From Merluccius polli (taxonomy: Eukaryota > Chordata > Actinopteri > Gadiformes > Merlucciidae), in assembly GCA_030340625.1 (NCBI GenBank), contig JAOPHQ010004838.1, positions 465,001 through 529,000 of the forward strand: a stretch of DNA of 64,000 bases. The letters are read 5' to 3'. The notes below the pieces were generated by a model. It ran no database searches, was not told the origin of the DNA, and saw nothing but the letters and a program-made list of their open reading frames with translations. Shown in pieces: positions 10,418-23,557 of this stretch (its first letter is position 1; each line of letters opens with the position of its first letter). The position numbers were made by a program, and so were the translations under genes.

Positions 10418-13400
10418 TCCATCCCTCACGCCCCCTCCCAGTTGCACTCATCAGTCAATTGATTGGAGATTTATAAAAAATGATTCCTGCACGCTGTCCA
10501 TATGTCTACTGTGACTGGACCTAAGTTGTCTCCAGCAACACCACCACCACCATCACCAGCTGCACCTCTTCGCTCCCTCCTCCCGCCTCCGTCTGTGTGG
10601 TCGGAGCCACATGACTGACTGCTTACAAATGATTCCCCTTCTGCAGCCTGCGCCGAAGCCCCATGTGAGTTGGCCCGTGATGGCCGCGGCTTCCCACAGA
10701 AATGAGGTTGCCAGAGGTGCGAGGTGGGCAGGGATGGGGGGGGGGGGGGGGGAGTTGAACTGCGAGGACCGGACGCCAGCTGTGCCTCTGTTACTCACTG
10801 AACGCTTTGTCTTTCTTCCGCCTCGAGAAGAAATATAAAAGGAAGAAAGAAATGAGGGAACGAAAGAAAAAAGAAAGAAAGCTACCTTGAAAGAGCAGTG
10901 CGTGCTTGGCTAATCTAGGAGCTATTCCAATCATTTCCGTGAAGTATAATTTCCCAGGAATTATGCAGCCGTGAAGAAAAAGCCAGGGAAGCGGTATCTC
11001 TGTAAAAAACGGAGGTTAATTAGGGTGACTAGGGTGGTTTTTAATAAGAATGCTGATTTTACAAAGACGATCACAACCCAAGATAAACCCACAAGGCCGA
11101 CGCAACTGATTCTTGAATGACTCCTAAAGCCTAAAAAATAAAGTCTCTTGTTTGGCAGTTTTGCAGTATGATGACAAATAACTAAAAAAATAAACTCAAA
11201 GTAAAAAGCTTTATATTTTTCATAAACGTCCTCCCCTCGTCCGATCCACTTTAACAGGTGTGCCTCTGCCGACAATGGGGGGGAAAGCGCCAGAGAAGTG
11301 GGTCTTTGGTGATGAAGAGCTGCCTCTCTCCCCCAGGCGTCTTCCTGGCCCCCAGGGACACATCATCTCTCCCTGATATGTTTGTAGAGGCCGGCCCAGG
11401 CCCACCGACAGATGAGCACGAGGAACTGTGTCTGTGGCACGGTTTGGTCGGGGGGGGGGGGGAGTTTCACCTGGATGTTTATCTACCTTACTGATCGTGG
11501 TTCACTCCATGCAGCTCTCTGCCAGCTGTAGGTGGAGATAGACAGGCGTGGGGCGAGACGGGAGCAGGGAGTGTGAGCTAGTGGGCCCAGAGTTAAGGGG
11601 TTGGAGGACTTGACATAATGACGCAGGAATAAATATGTTTTCTCTATTAAAAATTGGCAACAACTAAGGTTGAGATTTTGCACAGAAATCCATTTCATGT
11701 TTTTTAAATAAAACCAACCATCTGCCAGTCATAATGACGAAAGATGTAACGAGTGAATTAATGGATCCATGACCTTCTTGTTGGGCCGAAAATGTGAAAA
11801 TACATGCAGCCCTGGAGTTTGTCTTGAACAAGAAACAACGCAGTGTTTGAAATGTCCAACCCGATCCATATCTCTGAGCTTAACTTGCTTATTGAACAGA
11901 CCAAGATCACAAAGCACAAGTTTGAACTTTGTTGATGGCCATTAATAAGTCGCTGACAGAATAGTCAGTAGTTCAAAGCAGGCATCTCCACCTCTCTAGG
12001 CCAGCGTCTGTTTCTGGGGCTCCAAACACCAGACATCAAAGGAGCAAATGCACATAATTTGCACAAGGTACAGTGCATTACAGCAGAAGTAAGTAGTCAA
12101 AAAAAAGGAAAAACCACAAAACCGTATACAGAGAGAGATGGGGATTTTCATTTCCTTTTTTTGTGCTGCTCGGACGAGGTCGAGTTCGATGTGGCTCCAC
12201 ATTACTTCTTTTTTTTCACTTTGCTAAACTCCGCCGATTTCGTGTGCGGACAAATGCCGTCGCCGGGTCGAGTCTTTGAAATGAGTTGTAGGCCTGCTGG
12301 AGCTCTAATCAACCTCGTCCCTGATGGTAAAATGGAGGACATTTAAATAGTGTGTCTCCAGACGTGGCACAAAAGGGCAATGCCGCGTCCGTGCTCCAGG
12401 ACTATTACACCGGTCACTGGTCAATTTAACATTCTCATTTGCCCATGCCGTTTTGAACACCCCTTTACTCATTAATGTCCAAACCTCAGAGACCTCCTGT
12501 CCCCCCCCCCCAGACAGCAGAAGCCCCCCCACCTCCGCCTGCCATTTAATCGTCTCTCAGACCCCACATCGCCGCACATCGCGAGAAAGTTAGTCATCAC
12601 ACGTGATGCGCAATACACCTTTCCCCCTGCGTTGTTCTGGGGGATGTGCGAGGAAATGATCAGAGAGGGTTCAAACATGTTGCCTCTCACAGATGGATCA
12701 CCTGCGAGCCGATTCATAATTAATTAGCCAATAACAGGGTCTGAGGAAAACATAAGAAAGTTGTGGAGGCATTGTGTGAATCCACCGAGGTAATTAACAC
12801 CTTGCCTACCAACCGCGGCAAACATCGCATTCTCTAAATAATTGCCTTCCGGCACCCACAGGAGCTGAATGCCAAAGTGTTTGCCTCTGCCATTAACAGG
12901 CAGGTAAAGGAGCCTGCAAGTTTATATTTTGACACAAAAATGTGAATTTGGTGTTCAAAAGCATCTTTAAATCTGACCCTTTTAAATGGAGGTTTAAGGT
13001 AATACACTGAAGTGGAGGAGAGCAAAGGGGGGGGCCTCGCGCTCCTCGCGCTCCTCCACTTCTCTCTGAAAATAAACAATTCCCACCTCGTTTTAACTCT
13101 GGGCTCATCCCTTTGCAATAAAAGGCAGCTGGTAATATCCAAATGGTACCTCTGTACACACAAAAAATATCCCGCCTGTATATTATATCACTGTCCCACC
13201 CGTCCTGTACGCCCGGATAGCCAACATCTATCTAGCATCCAGCTGGAGAGAAACTGAGATTTGTCAGCAGCCCAGAGAGGGTTGTCAGAAAGAAATGGTT
13301 TAATGCAAAATAGATGCATCCCCCATGGTTTGTTCAAAATAGAGACGGCCATCCCGGTCTATAGCAGCCAGCGGAGGAGTAGAGCCAACCTAAGATCAAG

Positions 13401-14590
13401 GGAGTTTTCAAGTTATCAGCCGCGTGCCACACTCTGCGTTTGGATCCACGCGACGGTGCCACCCAATGAAAATGTGGCATTACAAATTTGATCTAAAAAT
13501 ATATGCACCAAAGGCAACTTGATGTGGACAAATGAAATATTGATGGTCATTGGCTGTGATATATATTTTTTTAAGCTTAATGTCAAAAATGCGTAGCTTC
13601 CATTTGAAGAATTGGGACATATCTATATTTAATATATTTACAGATGTGTTACATTATTAATATCAACGGATCATTAAATCCCAAGTTTAAGGCTTTAATC
13701 TTTTGTTGGCTTAGACACTCAATAAGGAAAACAATGTTTTCAGCGCTACAAACATACACAGGATATCGAATCAGTGCTTTGTTTTCCAAATGGAAAAGTG
13801 CCAAAAATCGACGAGTCGTCCTTCGTTTGAATAGTTTGCACTTCACACAACCATCGCACAAAGTTCAAGTCTTTAAATGGTGTCAGCTGGCTGTGAACTG
13901 TGGATGAGTAGCCAACATGACATGCTCATTCCCTTACTATGGCTAACTCTGTAGCAGAGGCGACGTTAAAAAGCAGAGGCCACATTAAGGAATGCCTACT
14001 TCAGACTCTGTTTTAGCCGCTCTGACATGGCGGCTCGCACAAAGACAACATGAATCACCATCTATGCTCGGCTACGTTCAGGTCACCCACAGCCAATTCA
14101 CCGCTGCTCAGGGGCAGCCATGCTCGGCCATGTCGGCTCCCTAACCGCTCTCCCTTAACAGTCATACCCACAATAATATGGTATAATTTCTGCAGTCATA
14201 AGCTGCTTACTCCGACACTGAAATGTATTCATGCATTGTGGTCGGTTCCACTCATTCCACTGCAAGCGTTGTGTTGGTAGAGCACTTCAACGACATACAG
14301 TATGTTGTATCCAGTGGTCAGGGCACCAATGAAGGCAAGGTACTCAGGTTTGCCAATTCCCATGACCAACCGCTTGCTACGAGCGGCAAATTGCAAGTGT
14401 GCAGTCAAGGTCAACAGCCAATCACGCCCACCACAGGCGTCTGACCCTTGTGGTGGCGCGTTTCACTTAGGGGACCAAACAATGGTGGAGGCCATTTGTC
14501 GTGTGCTTCTTCTTTGATTCTTTCGCTTGTTCTGTCTTTTTTTTACATTCATTTGTATCTTTCTTTGTCTTTTAGTCTTTCTTTCTGTCT

Positions 14591-14596
<6 letters not shown>
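10418..14596. other. Long low-repeat intergenic block; possible conserved non-coding DNA
   Basis: Apart from poly-G at 10736-10752 and short G or C runs near 11450 and 12500, this block is almost free of repeats. The part at 12360-13160 has balanced composition and a homeodomain-type core (TAATTAATTAG near 12718), which fits regulatory DNA. No pair of splice sites around an open frame was found. Confidence 0.35.
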
Positions 14597-14647
<51 letters not shown>

Positions 14648-14663
14648 ATCCCTTTCTCTCTCC
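14597..14663. repeat. (CT)n microsatellite
   Basis: About 45 bases of pure CT, then interrupted CT. Confidence 0.95.
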
Positions 14664-15035
14664 ACCTCCTTCCTCTCCTTGCACCTCCTCCATACATCAC
14701 CTTCCCGTGAAGTCCTAAGTGGGTCAGCCCGAGCTGCCTCTGTCACAATGGAGCTCAATGAAAAACTGCACTCCCATTCATCACCGCCCGCAGAAGCGCG
14801 TTTGTTGCCTCACATAATTATACCCTCAAACAATAGCATTTCTAAGCATTATACTCCAAACTGGAACATTTAAAACGGGATCCACATACCTTGGCTGGGA
14901 CCAGACATCATTTAAGACGGAGCAGTGTACAGACCTGCATGTTAAACTTGCTGCTTTTTACTACTTTTTATACATCTGCTTATTCGGCACGTATTGCGCT
15001 CGTAGCCGTTACGGGAAGAAGGGATGCCTTCTTTG

Positions 15036-15240
15036 TGCTCCTTCTCAAGGTTTCTTCCTTTTCCCTCTTGGTTTTAGGGAGTATTTTTTTTCCCTTAGCC
15101 CTCTAAGGGCTTAGATATAGGGAGTGTTGTATAAAGTGGGCCTACAAAGCCCTTTGAGACTTTCACCATCTACTGTATCCACTATACACACACATAAACA
15201 TGATTAAAATGTGCTCTATGGCTTGTACTGAAAAAAAAAA
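15036..15240 (+). mobile_element. LINE-like 3' tail fragment
   Basis: The phrases CAAGGTTTCTTCC, TTTTAGGGAGTATTTTTTTTC and, further on, AAAGCCCTTTGAGAC occur in this order. This is the layout of a very common teleost LINE (L2/Rex-like) 3' end and suggests a 5'-truncated copy on the plus strand. The match is from memory. The left boundary is unclear and no reverse transcriptase remains. Confidence 0.4.
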
Positions 15241-17816
15241 GTACATTCTCACGAGTCATCACTTTTGAGTCGTAAAAGAAAAAGGATCCCTCATGTGTAT
15301 CCCAAGTTGTGTCGGTTTGCCTTTGTGATAAAGGGCTCTTGTTCTACTATCAACATACTCTGGTAAGTACTGTTGTAATGATGATAATGAATGTTGCTGG
15401 TGTGTTGTGTTTATAGTGCACTCACTTGTGTCCCACGAAAATCCTTTGGACAATTCGACATCCCTGCGACACAGTCCCCAAAATAACTGACGTAACGTAC
15501 TTGTCGTAAACAAACCTCACCCCGCCTGACTCGGCCTCGGACCGCTCGGAGCTAAAACCTGTACGCTACAATATACGTCCTGTTGAATGGCAGTGCCCGT
15601 ATCTCAAGGGCTCCAGAGTGAAGTCACCCAGAGGCCTGTTTCTCTCGGTAGCTCTGAGGGGACGGTGGCGGCGGTGGCGGTCGTGGTGGTGCTGGGGGGA
15701 GTGGTCCTGTTGTCGTGCTCTGCGTTGTAGAAACATTTCCTCTGTGAATGAGATTGGATCTGAACCGCAGCAGACCCTAAGGCTAATCCACCGACGGCAG
15801 ACACTAAAGTAGAAAATGTGCATTCACAGGTCAGACAGAATTGTCCTTTGGTGAGGAGAAGAAGAAGAGCCGAGCTGACAGGGCTAAATGTGATGATGTC
15901 ACTTTGACACACCCTGTGCTGAAACTATTCCACAGAAAATGTATTGGTTATAATTTGATAACACATTAATCAGTTTACTCCTTTTAAGTCATTTTTTTTA
16001 TTTATTTGCTTTATTTATTTGCAAAGATGCAAATAAATGTTTACTTGTTTTTGGGGGGGGTGTTCAGATATTTATAAAAACCACTACTCTGATTGTACTA
16101 TTTATCTCTTTAGGCTAGTAACTTGAGATGGAAAATTGCAATTAATTATGATTTTTGATTTTCTGGACTGGATGATTGATCCAAAACATAGATGATGAGT
16201 TGGCAAAGAAAATAGTTAGCAGCTCTAAAAATCAACCGCATGTCATCTATGTCTAGGTGGTTGATGTATTCAGTGTGACAAAGAAACAGCATCTTTTTCA
16301 ATAAACCATGAGTTAGGAGGAGATTGCAACAGATACAAATGTTTTGAACATGAGTATCTGAGAATCAGATCACAATGACTTTACGCATGTGACCTTCACT
16401 CAGCCATTCCAGCAAATGGCCTTAAATCACCACTAAGCTTTCTGAAAGACAGCATTATTAAACCTGCATGCCCATATTCACACTGTCTGGGGTGCACACA
16501 GGCCCATCTGAGACCTTTTAGACGCCAACAGGTTCTCAGAGGTGTGATGGGTGCCGGTTTGACAGTTAATCAAAATTCAATACGAGGAGCTGAAAAAAAC
16601 ATACTTTCAGGTGTGATCGAGAGCCAGCAGAATACACTTTTTGCTTCCGTTTTTATTGTGGGATGGGAAAAATGTAAAATAATCTAAAAATGGGCATAAC
16701 CAGTCATAATGCTTCAATAATTGCTTGTGCAATGTCCAAACTGTCCAATGTTTCTTCTAAGCCAGCTGTCTAAGCCTTATTTTATTAATTAAAATGCATA
16801 TTTTCACATTTTACCTTTTCTGCCTTCTTGCATATAAGATTACATAAATTACATATACATAGAGAATCATAGGCAATTCATGCTATACGTTTTGAGCTTC
16901 TTGCAGTCCAGTCTCGGGTTTCCAATTACAAAGTTCATGACAAGGTCTTTTATAATTACCTTTTCTATTGATTGTATGTATTTCCATAGAATAACAGCAG
17001 TAGTTATGGCTGTAGCTTTGTGTGTGTTACCGCTAGATATACTCATACATTATAAGTGATGTCTCAGCGTAAATAAATGTAGCGGCGCTGCAATTTTGGG
17101 TACCAAGTGAAAACTTTTGAAAATGCCTGCTGTGCTGTCGGATTTTGTCAACAAGGCCTGTGGGTGCAAAAAAAATACATTTGCACCTATTATGTCAATC
17201 TCTCCAAGAAGTGACATATTAAAGTATTTGACAGTGTTAATTTCCCATCTCCCAGTGTAAGACATAGCTTATCTGCGGCATTTACTGGGTGACAGACAGT
17301 TTCGCGTTTGGGTAAGTGAAATATGCCAACTCTAGCATATATTGCTTTATTGCTTTACATTTCTGGGGGTTGAATGACCCTGCCAGCTGCAATAAATAAA
17401 TAAAAAGTGAAAGGTGTGGGTGCTTTTGTAAGCCTTCAAACTGTGCCCTGTGTACCAAGCACTGCACTTTTAATGAAGTGTGAGGAACAGTGAAGGTTAG
17501 GATAGTGTCAGTATAGGACAGAGGGACAGAGTCAGCCAGGGACAGTGAAAGTTAGGACAGTCGATCGAAACAGGCCAAAGACGTTCTTACTCTATGGTCA
17601 CTGAAATCTAATCGAGTCTTTTCAGTCTTCAGGTGAGACATAGGCTGGTAGCCATCCTTAACAGATGAGTAAAAGCCACATTGCATTGTTACATTTTCTC
17701 AAAAACCTCTCATCTCATCTCTGTACCTAATGACTGTGTGGCCTTCACTTTAATTACATTCAGCCTCCTTGGCCATCACTCTGGATCTGGAGTATGATTG
17801 TCCTCCTGGGGAAGTA

Positions 17817-17819
<3 letters not shown>
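15241..17819. other. Intergenic sequence; no gene seen
   Basis: AT-rich, with a poly-G run near 16051. The short frames at 15566-15912 lie on a GC-richer patch with (GGC)-type trinucleotides and have no family resemblance. Nothing else stands out. Confidence 0.5.

Positions 17820-17884
<65 letters not shown>
17820..17884. repeat. Perfect (TG)n microsatellite
   Basis: 65 bases of uninterrupted TG. Confidence 0.98.
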
Positions 17885-17886
<2 letters not shown>

Positions 17887-20546
17887 CTGAAGAGGCCAAT
17901 CCCCAGACCACAGCCTGTGCCGGCATGTGATGGAGTGTATCGGCGGTGGAAGATGGATGGCGCTTTTGGGTGGCAAGTCTCTCCTCGCTCTGTGTTGCTG
18001 CTGATCCTTTGGTGAGATCTCCCTCATAAAGAGTGGCTCTGTCACGCATGTGAACCAGTCGCTATCTGGCCTCTAACTAGCTGGGATCAAAGGCGTTTTG
18101 GTGTGTAAGAAATCCCGACTGTGTCGATGATGTTGTTATTATTATTATTATTATTATTGACATTCCCCTTGTATCTGCATACCACTGGCCGACATGTTGC
18201 TGGCTTGGTTGGTTATTAAGTGACTTTTTTGAGATAAGGTAATGCAGTGGAAATAAAGTAGCATGTTTCTAGAAGGATGGATTATCTACGCCTAAGTTTT
18301 CTGTTTCTTGAAGTTTTTAACCATCATTTTGACAGGTGGTGAACAAATCTTCTGATAGTTGAGCCAATTATTTTTATACATTTCAGGCAGTGACAGTGTT
18401 GGTATTTTGAATACTTTTATAGAATTATTTATGACCCTATGGATTTTCCCATTATGCTGGTGAGTAACACCAGCTGTAACAGTTGTAACAGTCAGCTTAA
18501 TATAAAAAAATAAATATCAGCCAATGGCTGTTCATTATCAGGCTAAAAAAAAAGGGAACTGTCAGTGTCCTTAAAGCACGAAAACCTTAATACAGATCAG
18601 TCTATGTCCGCAAACAAAAACGTATAAAATGGGAAATATCTCCCCAGGTGTAGAAGCGCCTTAGCCTACCAGCTCTTAGACGCCGGCGTGGTTCGCCTCT
18701 TGTTGTGAGTCACTGTTAAAATACACTTTCTCTATATTCTGCTGCAGGACTGTCACCTCGACAACAAACTTTCTGTGCTTTACACAGAGTAAAGGTTTGG
18801 CGTTGGCCTAGACACCAGTTAGTTGTCTATTGAGGAAGCAATCTCTAGGAAGATAGTTTGTATTTTTCAAGTCAGCATTGTTATTTTGTACAACTGCTTT
18901 GGAAATAAAGCTATTTGAATTGAAGAGAGACAGACAGACAGACAGACGATCTTTGTAGCGGGTCAAAAATGAAATGTATTCAAGGCGAGCACAACTTTGG
19001 AGCCGGGACCTGGTGAATCCACACACTTTATTGGCCCTGATCACCTGTGATGAGACTTATTCAAACCCCATCACTCTGGGCACATCATCCTGATGCTACG
19101 CTGCAGCAATCATAGCTCATTGACATTCACTGGGTCTCACATTTCCTCCATTCAACATCATTTGCTCTGACAGTCGAAACCTATTTCTGTAACGGATGAC
19201 ACGGGGTGACATGGACAACTTCATTTGAGAAAACCAGGCCGCTGCGCCAGACCACATTAGCCTCATGCAAAATGGGCTTATTTGCAACCATTTATTTCAA
19301 TTGTAAACACGGTGGTAAGTTATACTCTGTCATCAATGGAGGTTTCATAGTGTGCCAGTTGCAAGCTAAATGAGGTCCAGAAATGATCCCACAGGATTTT
19401 TTGTTTGTTTGCCTCTTAAGGCGGTGGTGTTAAAAAGAAAACTGTAATTCTGATATCAGAAGTTGCCCCAAAATACAATTCAACTCCATTGAGAATTGAA
19501 TATGATCACAACTTCATTTGAAAGTCACATGGGCAGAGCAAGTAATTTGCCCTGTCAAGGAGACACAGTATTTGTTTGATTTTGCTCTATTTAATAGGCT
19601 ATTTGTGAGAACGTTATCATGTTTGTGTTTATGTAGACGAAACACAGAGAAAGTAATCTTAAAATGAAAAATTAATCCATAAGCCTATAAGCATATAACA
19701 AACGTACGTATTCCAGCTAACTGGCCTGTCATTTGTCAGACAAAAGTACTGTGTGATAGGTTTTTTTGTAAATGCTCAGGGAGGTCACCCTTAACCTTGG
19801 AAACAAACACGCTTCACACGGTTAACCAAGGATTAACCAAGTACCCTACCTTTTGAAGTATTAATCAAAAGGTAGGGTTTGGGGGTGTTGAGGACAAAAA
19901 CAAACTAAAGATCTTCCCGCAATATCCACTAGAGGGTAAGTCTCTTTGGGCACACAGGGGAAGAGTGGTAGAATGCAGGGTATGAGGGGATGAACATCAT
20001 CATTCCCAGGTCCTTTAACAATTTCTCTTCAAGGAGTCTAACAGCCCAGGAGTTCATATGGTATTTCCTCTTCTTTCACTCTTTCATCAACAACACAGTA
20101 ATGTAAACACACACACACGTCTGGTCTCTCTCTCTCTCTCTCCATCAAACCTGTAGCTGCTGTGCGGAGTACTTTTTTAATTGAAAAAAAAAAATGTTTA
20201 TGTCGCTGTCCTCGGTGCTGAAGTCTCTCCCCAGCTAATGTGGAGGGCCTTGGCACCCTGGATGCTCCACACACACACACTTTTGATAGTGATTTATTTA
20301 TCACAGTAAACGTTAACAAAATATCTCTTGCTATTGAATCAGACCCATTTCTGTGTTCTGTTCTGAGTTTGTCTCTCCACTTCTCCTTTGGTCTAACCCT
20401 ACCACATAGACATTTACTTTTTTTAAATTTTACATCACTGAATTTATTTATTCATCTATCTATATGTATAGTGTACTCATCTCTCCATCTCATGCAGAGT
20501 GATTTGAAAATATTTGCCACTGCCTATCAGTATGACTCAGGATTAG
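17885..20546. other. Intergenic sequence; no gene seen
   Basis: (TTA)n lies at 18135-18158 and a (GACA)n run at 18928-18948. The run follows TTGGAAATAAAGC..TTTGAATTGAA at 18896-18922, which resembles the end of a LINE tail. Poly-A (20183-20194) and short CT and CA repeats follow. No coding evidence. Confidence 0.5.
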
Positions 20547-20815
20547 TTCCTCTCCCCTCCAAATCCCTGCAGCACAGTTCAATTCCAGATCACTGCATGG
20601 TACCTCGTTCCTAATCTTACATCTATCACAGGTTAGTAAGGTAGAGAAAATAAGTATACATTATTAAATATATTACAGCCAAAGCTTGGAGCCGAACCTG
20701 TATGGATGAGAGGATGAGTATCAGATAAGGCGTCTTTTTGTCCTTCATACTCGTGTTTCCGAGGCATATCATTGTTATAGAATATAGTTTTGCCTCAATA
20801 CCTCACAGTAATTAC
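20547..20815 (+). repeat. Dispersed repeat, copy 1 of about 270 bp
   Basis: The block starting CCCCTCCAAATCCCTGCAGC recurs in the same orientation at 24820-25080. Shared phrases include AGCACAGTTCAATTCCAGAT, CTAATCTTACATCTATCA, GTATGGATGAGAG and TTTTTGTCCTTCAT. The copies differ by many substitutions and indels. No terminal repeats or TSD are visible, so it is either an unnamed interspersed repeat or an old local duplication. Confidence 0.75.
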
Positions 20816-21944
20816 TTGCCAATTTTATGGCATGAATAATTACAAAGCGGTATGTTATGGATTAGGGGACCTTGAGAAACATCGTGTAGATAGATGGATG
20901 GATGGATGGCTAGATGGACAGATAGCTAGATGAAAAACAACCCTTGTAACACGAACTATAAAAACTTCAGAATGATTTTAATACTTTACAATGTGAATAT
21001 TGATAGTAAGAAACACAATGTGATTCTGAATTATTGATTAGCTTTAACACAGTTAATATAAACATGTTAACAGTAACATATAAAATGCTGTAAAAACCCT
21101 CTAACGAGGTACTACTTCTTCCCTCCGGTGAAGCAGGAGGTGAGTGGCTTCCAGAACGATGCAGGTCCCCGGGCATCAACTCCCAGTGGTTCTCCACTTC
21201 CAGCGAGATCACAGAGGTGAATGAGCAGAGGCCCTTGTTACTTTGGATGGAGGACAGGTTGATGTCAAAGATAAGCCTAAAGTGGCAAAAGGCATACAGA
21301 ATATAGCCAGCGAACAGACGGGAGTTCAATGCTTTTTACTCATATAGCCATGGAAACATGTATTTAGCCTTAGAAATCACTAAAGCCATTGGCGTTTAGA
21401 TTGGTGGTTTTTACAATGTCAAACAAAGCTGTAATCTGATTGGACGCGCTTCGAGAGGTCGGCGTCAAGCGCGTCAAATTGGAAATTGTTGTAACTTTGA
21501 GCACAGCGTCAAAGTGGAGAATCCGAGCCATCTGCCAAGCCTAGCGTAACCTCAACGCTCGGTTGGGCTACAAAACTCAACTCCATGGGAATACATTAAG
21601 TGGACAAAAGTGGCAACGGCGACATTGAATCATGCGTTGACCACTTCACAGTGAAGTACATCTTATTTAGCCCAAAGCGCACACACCATGTCGGGACAGA
21701 CGTCAATTAAAGTTCTTGAATTTCGGGACATTATACCGTTTATTCTTGCTCATACTCTCTTATTCTCTCCCTACCTTGATCAGTGGCCTGATGACTGGTG
21801 GCCTGAGTTCAGATGAGAAAAGATTACTACTACAGGTGACTGTTACACATTCAGTTACTTGTTGAGAAAATACGGAGAACCCATCGTCAGTGGATGTGAA
21901 AATTTATGTCAATTGACTACAGCGAAACAACTTCACTTGTCTTG
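20816..21944. other. Intergenic sequence with one exon-like patch
   Basis: A GATA/GATG-type tract is at 20889-20930. At 21113-21276 a GC-richer patch is open on the minus strand behind a possible acceptor (CTTTAG ending at 21277), while the plus strand has a consensus donor GTGAGT at about 21140. The two signals disagree in strand, so no exon is called. A GCGTCAAGCGCGTC-containing segment near 21460 may be transposon-derived. Confidence 0.3.
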
Positions 21945-22340
21945 TTGCTTTCACACGTATAGTTCGGTAGACTCAGTCCAGTTCTTTCACACCTACAGTT
22001 CAGTAGATTCAGTCCGGTTCTTTCACACCTACAGTTCGGTATACTCGGTCCAGTTCTTTCACGCCTACAGTTCGGTAGACTCGGTCCAGTTCTTTCAGGC
22101 CTACAGTTCGGTAGACTCAGTCCGGTTCTTTCACGCCTACAGTTCTTTAGACTCAGTCCGGTACTTTCACTTCTATAGTTTGGTAGACTCGGTCCGGTTC
22201 TTTCACACCCATAGTTCGGTAGACTCGGTCCGGTTCTTTCATACCCATAGTTCGGTAGACTCGGTCTGGTTCCTTCACACCCATAGTTTAGTAGACTCGG
22301 TGCGGTTCTTTCACACCAATAGTTCGGTAGACTCGGTCCA
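21945..22340. repeat. Minisatellite, 11 copies of a 36-bp unit
   Basis: The unit contains AGTTCGGTAGACTCGGTCC followed by a TTCTTTCACACC-type segment. The AGTT phase recurs every 36 bases, at 21961, 21997, 22033 and on to 22321, giving 396 bp in all. Copies differ by scattered substitutions but hardly any indels. Because 36 is a multiple of 3, one plus-strand frame stays open and reads as a 12-residue repeat (about FFHTYSSVDSVR). There is no sign that it is translated. Confidence 0.95.
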
Positions 22341-23018
22341 ACTCAGGGGTGAGGTTAATACTTTGTTGCATTTTCATTTGGTTTAGTTAGCGTTCACTTC
22401 GGTTAGAGGTCAGTACTTTGTCAAGAGAACCAGACGATGTAAACACATGTCACACTGTTGACAGCTTGCTCGTCTATTGGGCAGAAAATCAGAGGTACAC
22501 TCACAACGCTTCCTATAATAATAATACTAACAACAAATAATAACAGCAACAACAACTTTGTGCAGTCTTGGTTTTTTTTCATTTTGCTTTGGTGTTCCTA
22601 CAAATTAAAAATAACCCCATTTCCACCATTCGGTCACTGAGTGACCACAAGCAATTGCTTTATATAGTCGTCCGACAATATTTCGAGGAGTACTTTCACA
22701 TCCTGATTACACTGCGTCTGACCGTGACTCATTTTATTCTAGAAATGGTTCACGTACACCTGGCTGAATATGTATTCAAGCGGACCAGAGTTTGAATCAC
22801 ACCAGCCCAAGATCCAAATGCTTGTACTACATTTGCCAGGCTAGCTTTAACAGAAAGACTAGTTGTGTATGAACATGAAGGCAGGACGATGTTGTGATGT
22901 TCTTTGAGGAAGAAGGCCGCCGACACAGGATCGCTTTTAACTCACTTTATTTGTTTAGCTTTAGGTCTATTATCTATGAAGCAAATGGAGGGGAATTGTA
23001 TCATTCACGCGTGGAGCG
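22341..23018. other. Intergenic sequence; no gene seen
   Basis: Short AT-rich, ATA/ACA-type low-complexity sequence at 22515-22555. Nothing else recognised. Confidence 0.5.
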
Positions 23019-23027
23019 ACTCTTAGC

Positions 23028-23548
23028 TAGCCTAGAACTCTAGACACCCCCTAGCGGCAGCAAATTTATTTGGCAGCTAGGTAGGTCTAGCACGGCTCCG
23101 TCGGCTTTTTGGTGCTGGAAACACCAAGTATGTCAGACCAATCACAGCGTGAGGGGCGGAGTCGGAAGCCGGGCTACCATGACGACAGAGTTGTGACGGT
23201 TCCGTGTTAGGTAAAGAATAGTTGCTGCTGCTGGCGAACGGCTGTCTTTCAACTCGGCTTTGGCCGCGACTCTTCAAGACTTGAAGTTAACATTTTCTTT
23301 GAGAAAAGAACAAAGAACGGCACTGAAGTTTTTCCTCGAAAATAAATGTGTATTCGGAGTTTTGATTAATTACGTAGTCAGAGCCGTCGCCATGACTACG
23401 TCACCTTCTTCGTTGCTCTGATTGGTTGTAGCGCTATCCTATTGCGTGCAGAGGGAACTTGAAAGACAACTGTTTATCCCGCCCACACTGCCAATGGAGC
23501 TGAGCCAGACCTTACATCTTTCTGATGTGGGTCTGGCTTGCCAGGCTA
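23028..23548. mobile_element. hAT-type MITE (521 bp) with target-site duplication
   Basis: The element starts TAGCCTAG and ends CCAGGCTA, a short inverted terminus. It is flanked on both sides by ACTCTTAGC (23019-23027 and 23549-23557). An 8-base TSD is the hAT rule and the ninth base may match by chance. The right end reads GGGTCTGGCTTGCCAGGCTA, recalled as a very common teleost MITE. It contains no transposase frame. Confidence 0.85.
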
Positions 23549-23557
23549 ACTCTTAGC

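Noticed and set aside
20967..21329. 120-codon minus-strand frame that looks partly exon-like
   Set aside because: An acceptor-like site is on the minus strand but the only good donor is on the plus strand. No family is recognised.
21859..22386. 175-codon repeat protein
   Set aside because: The frame is a consequence of a 36-bp tandem repeat. No splice signals, promoter or known domain supports a gene.
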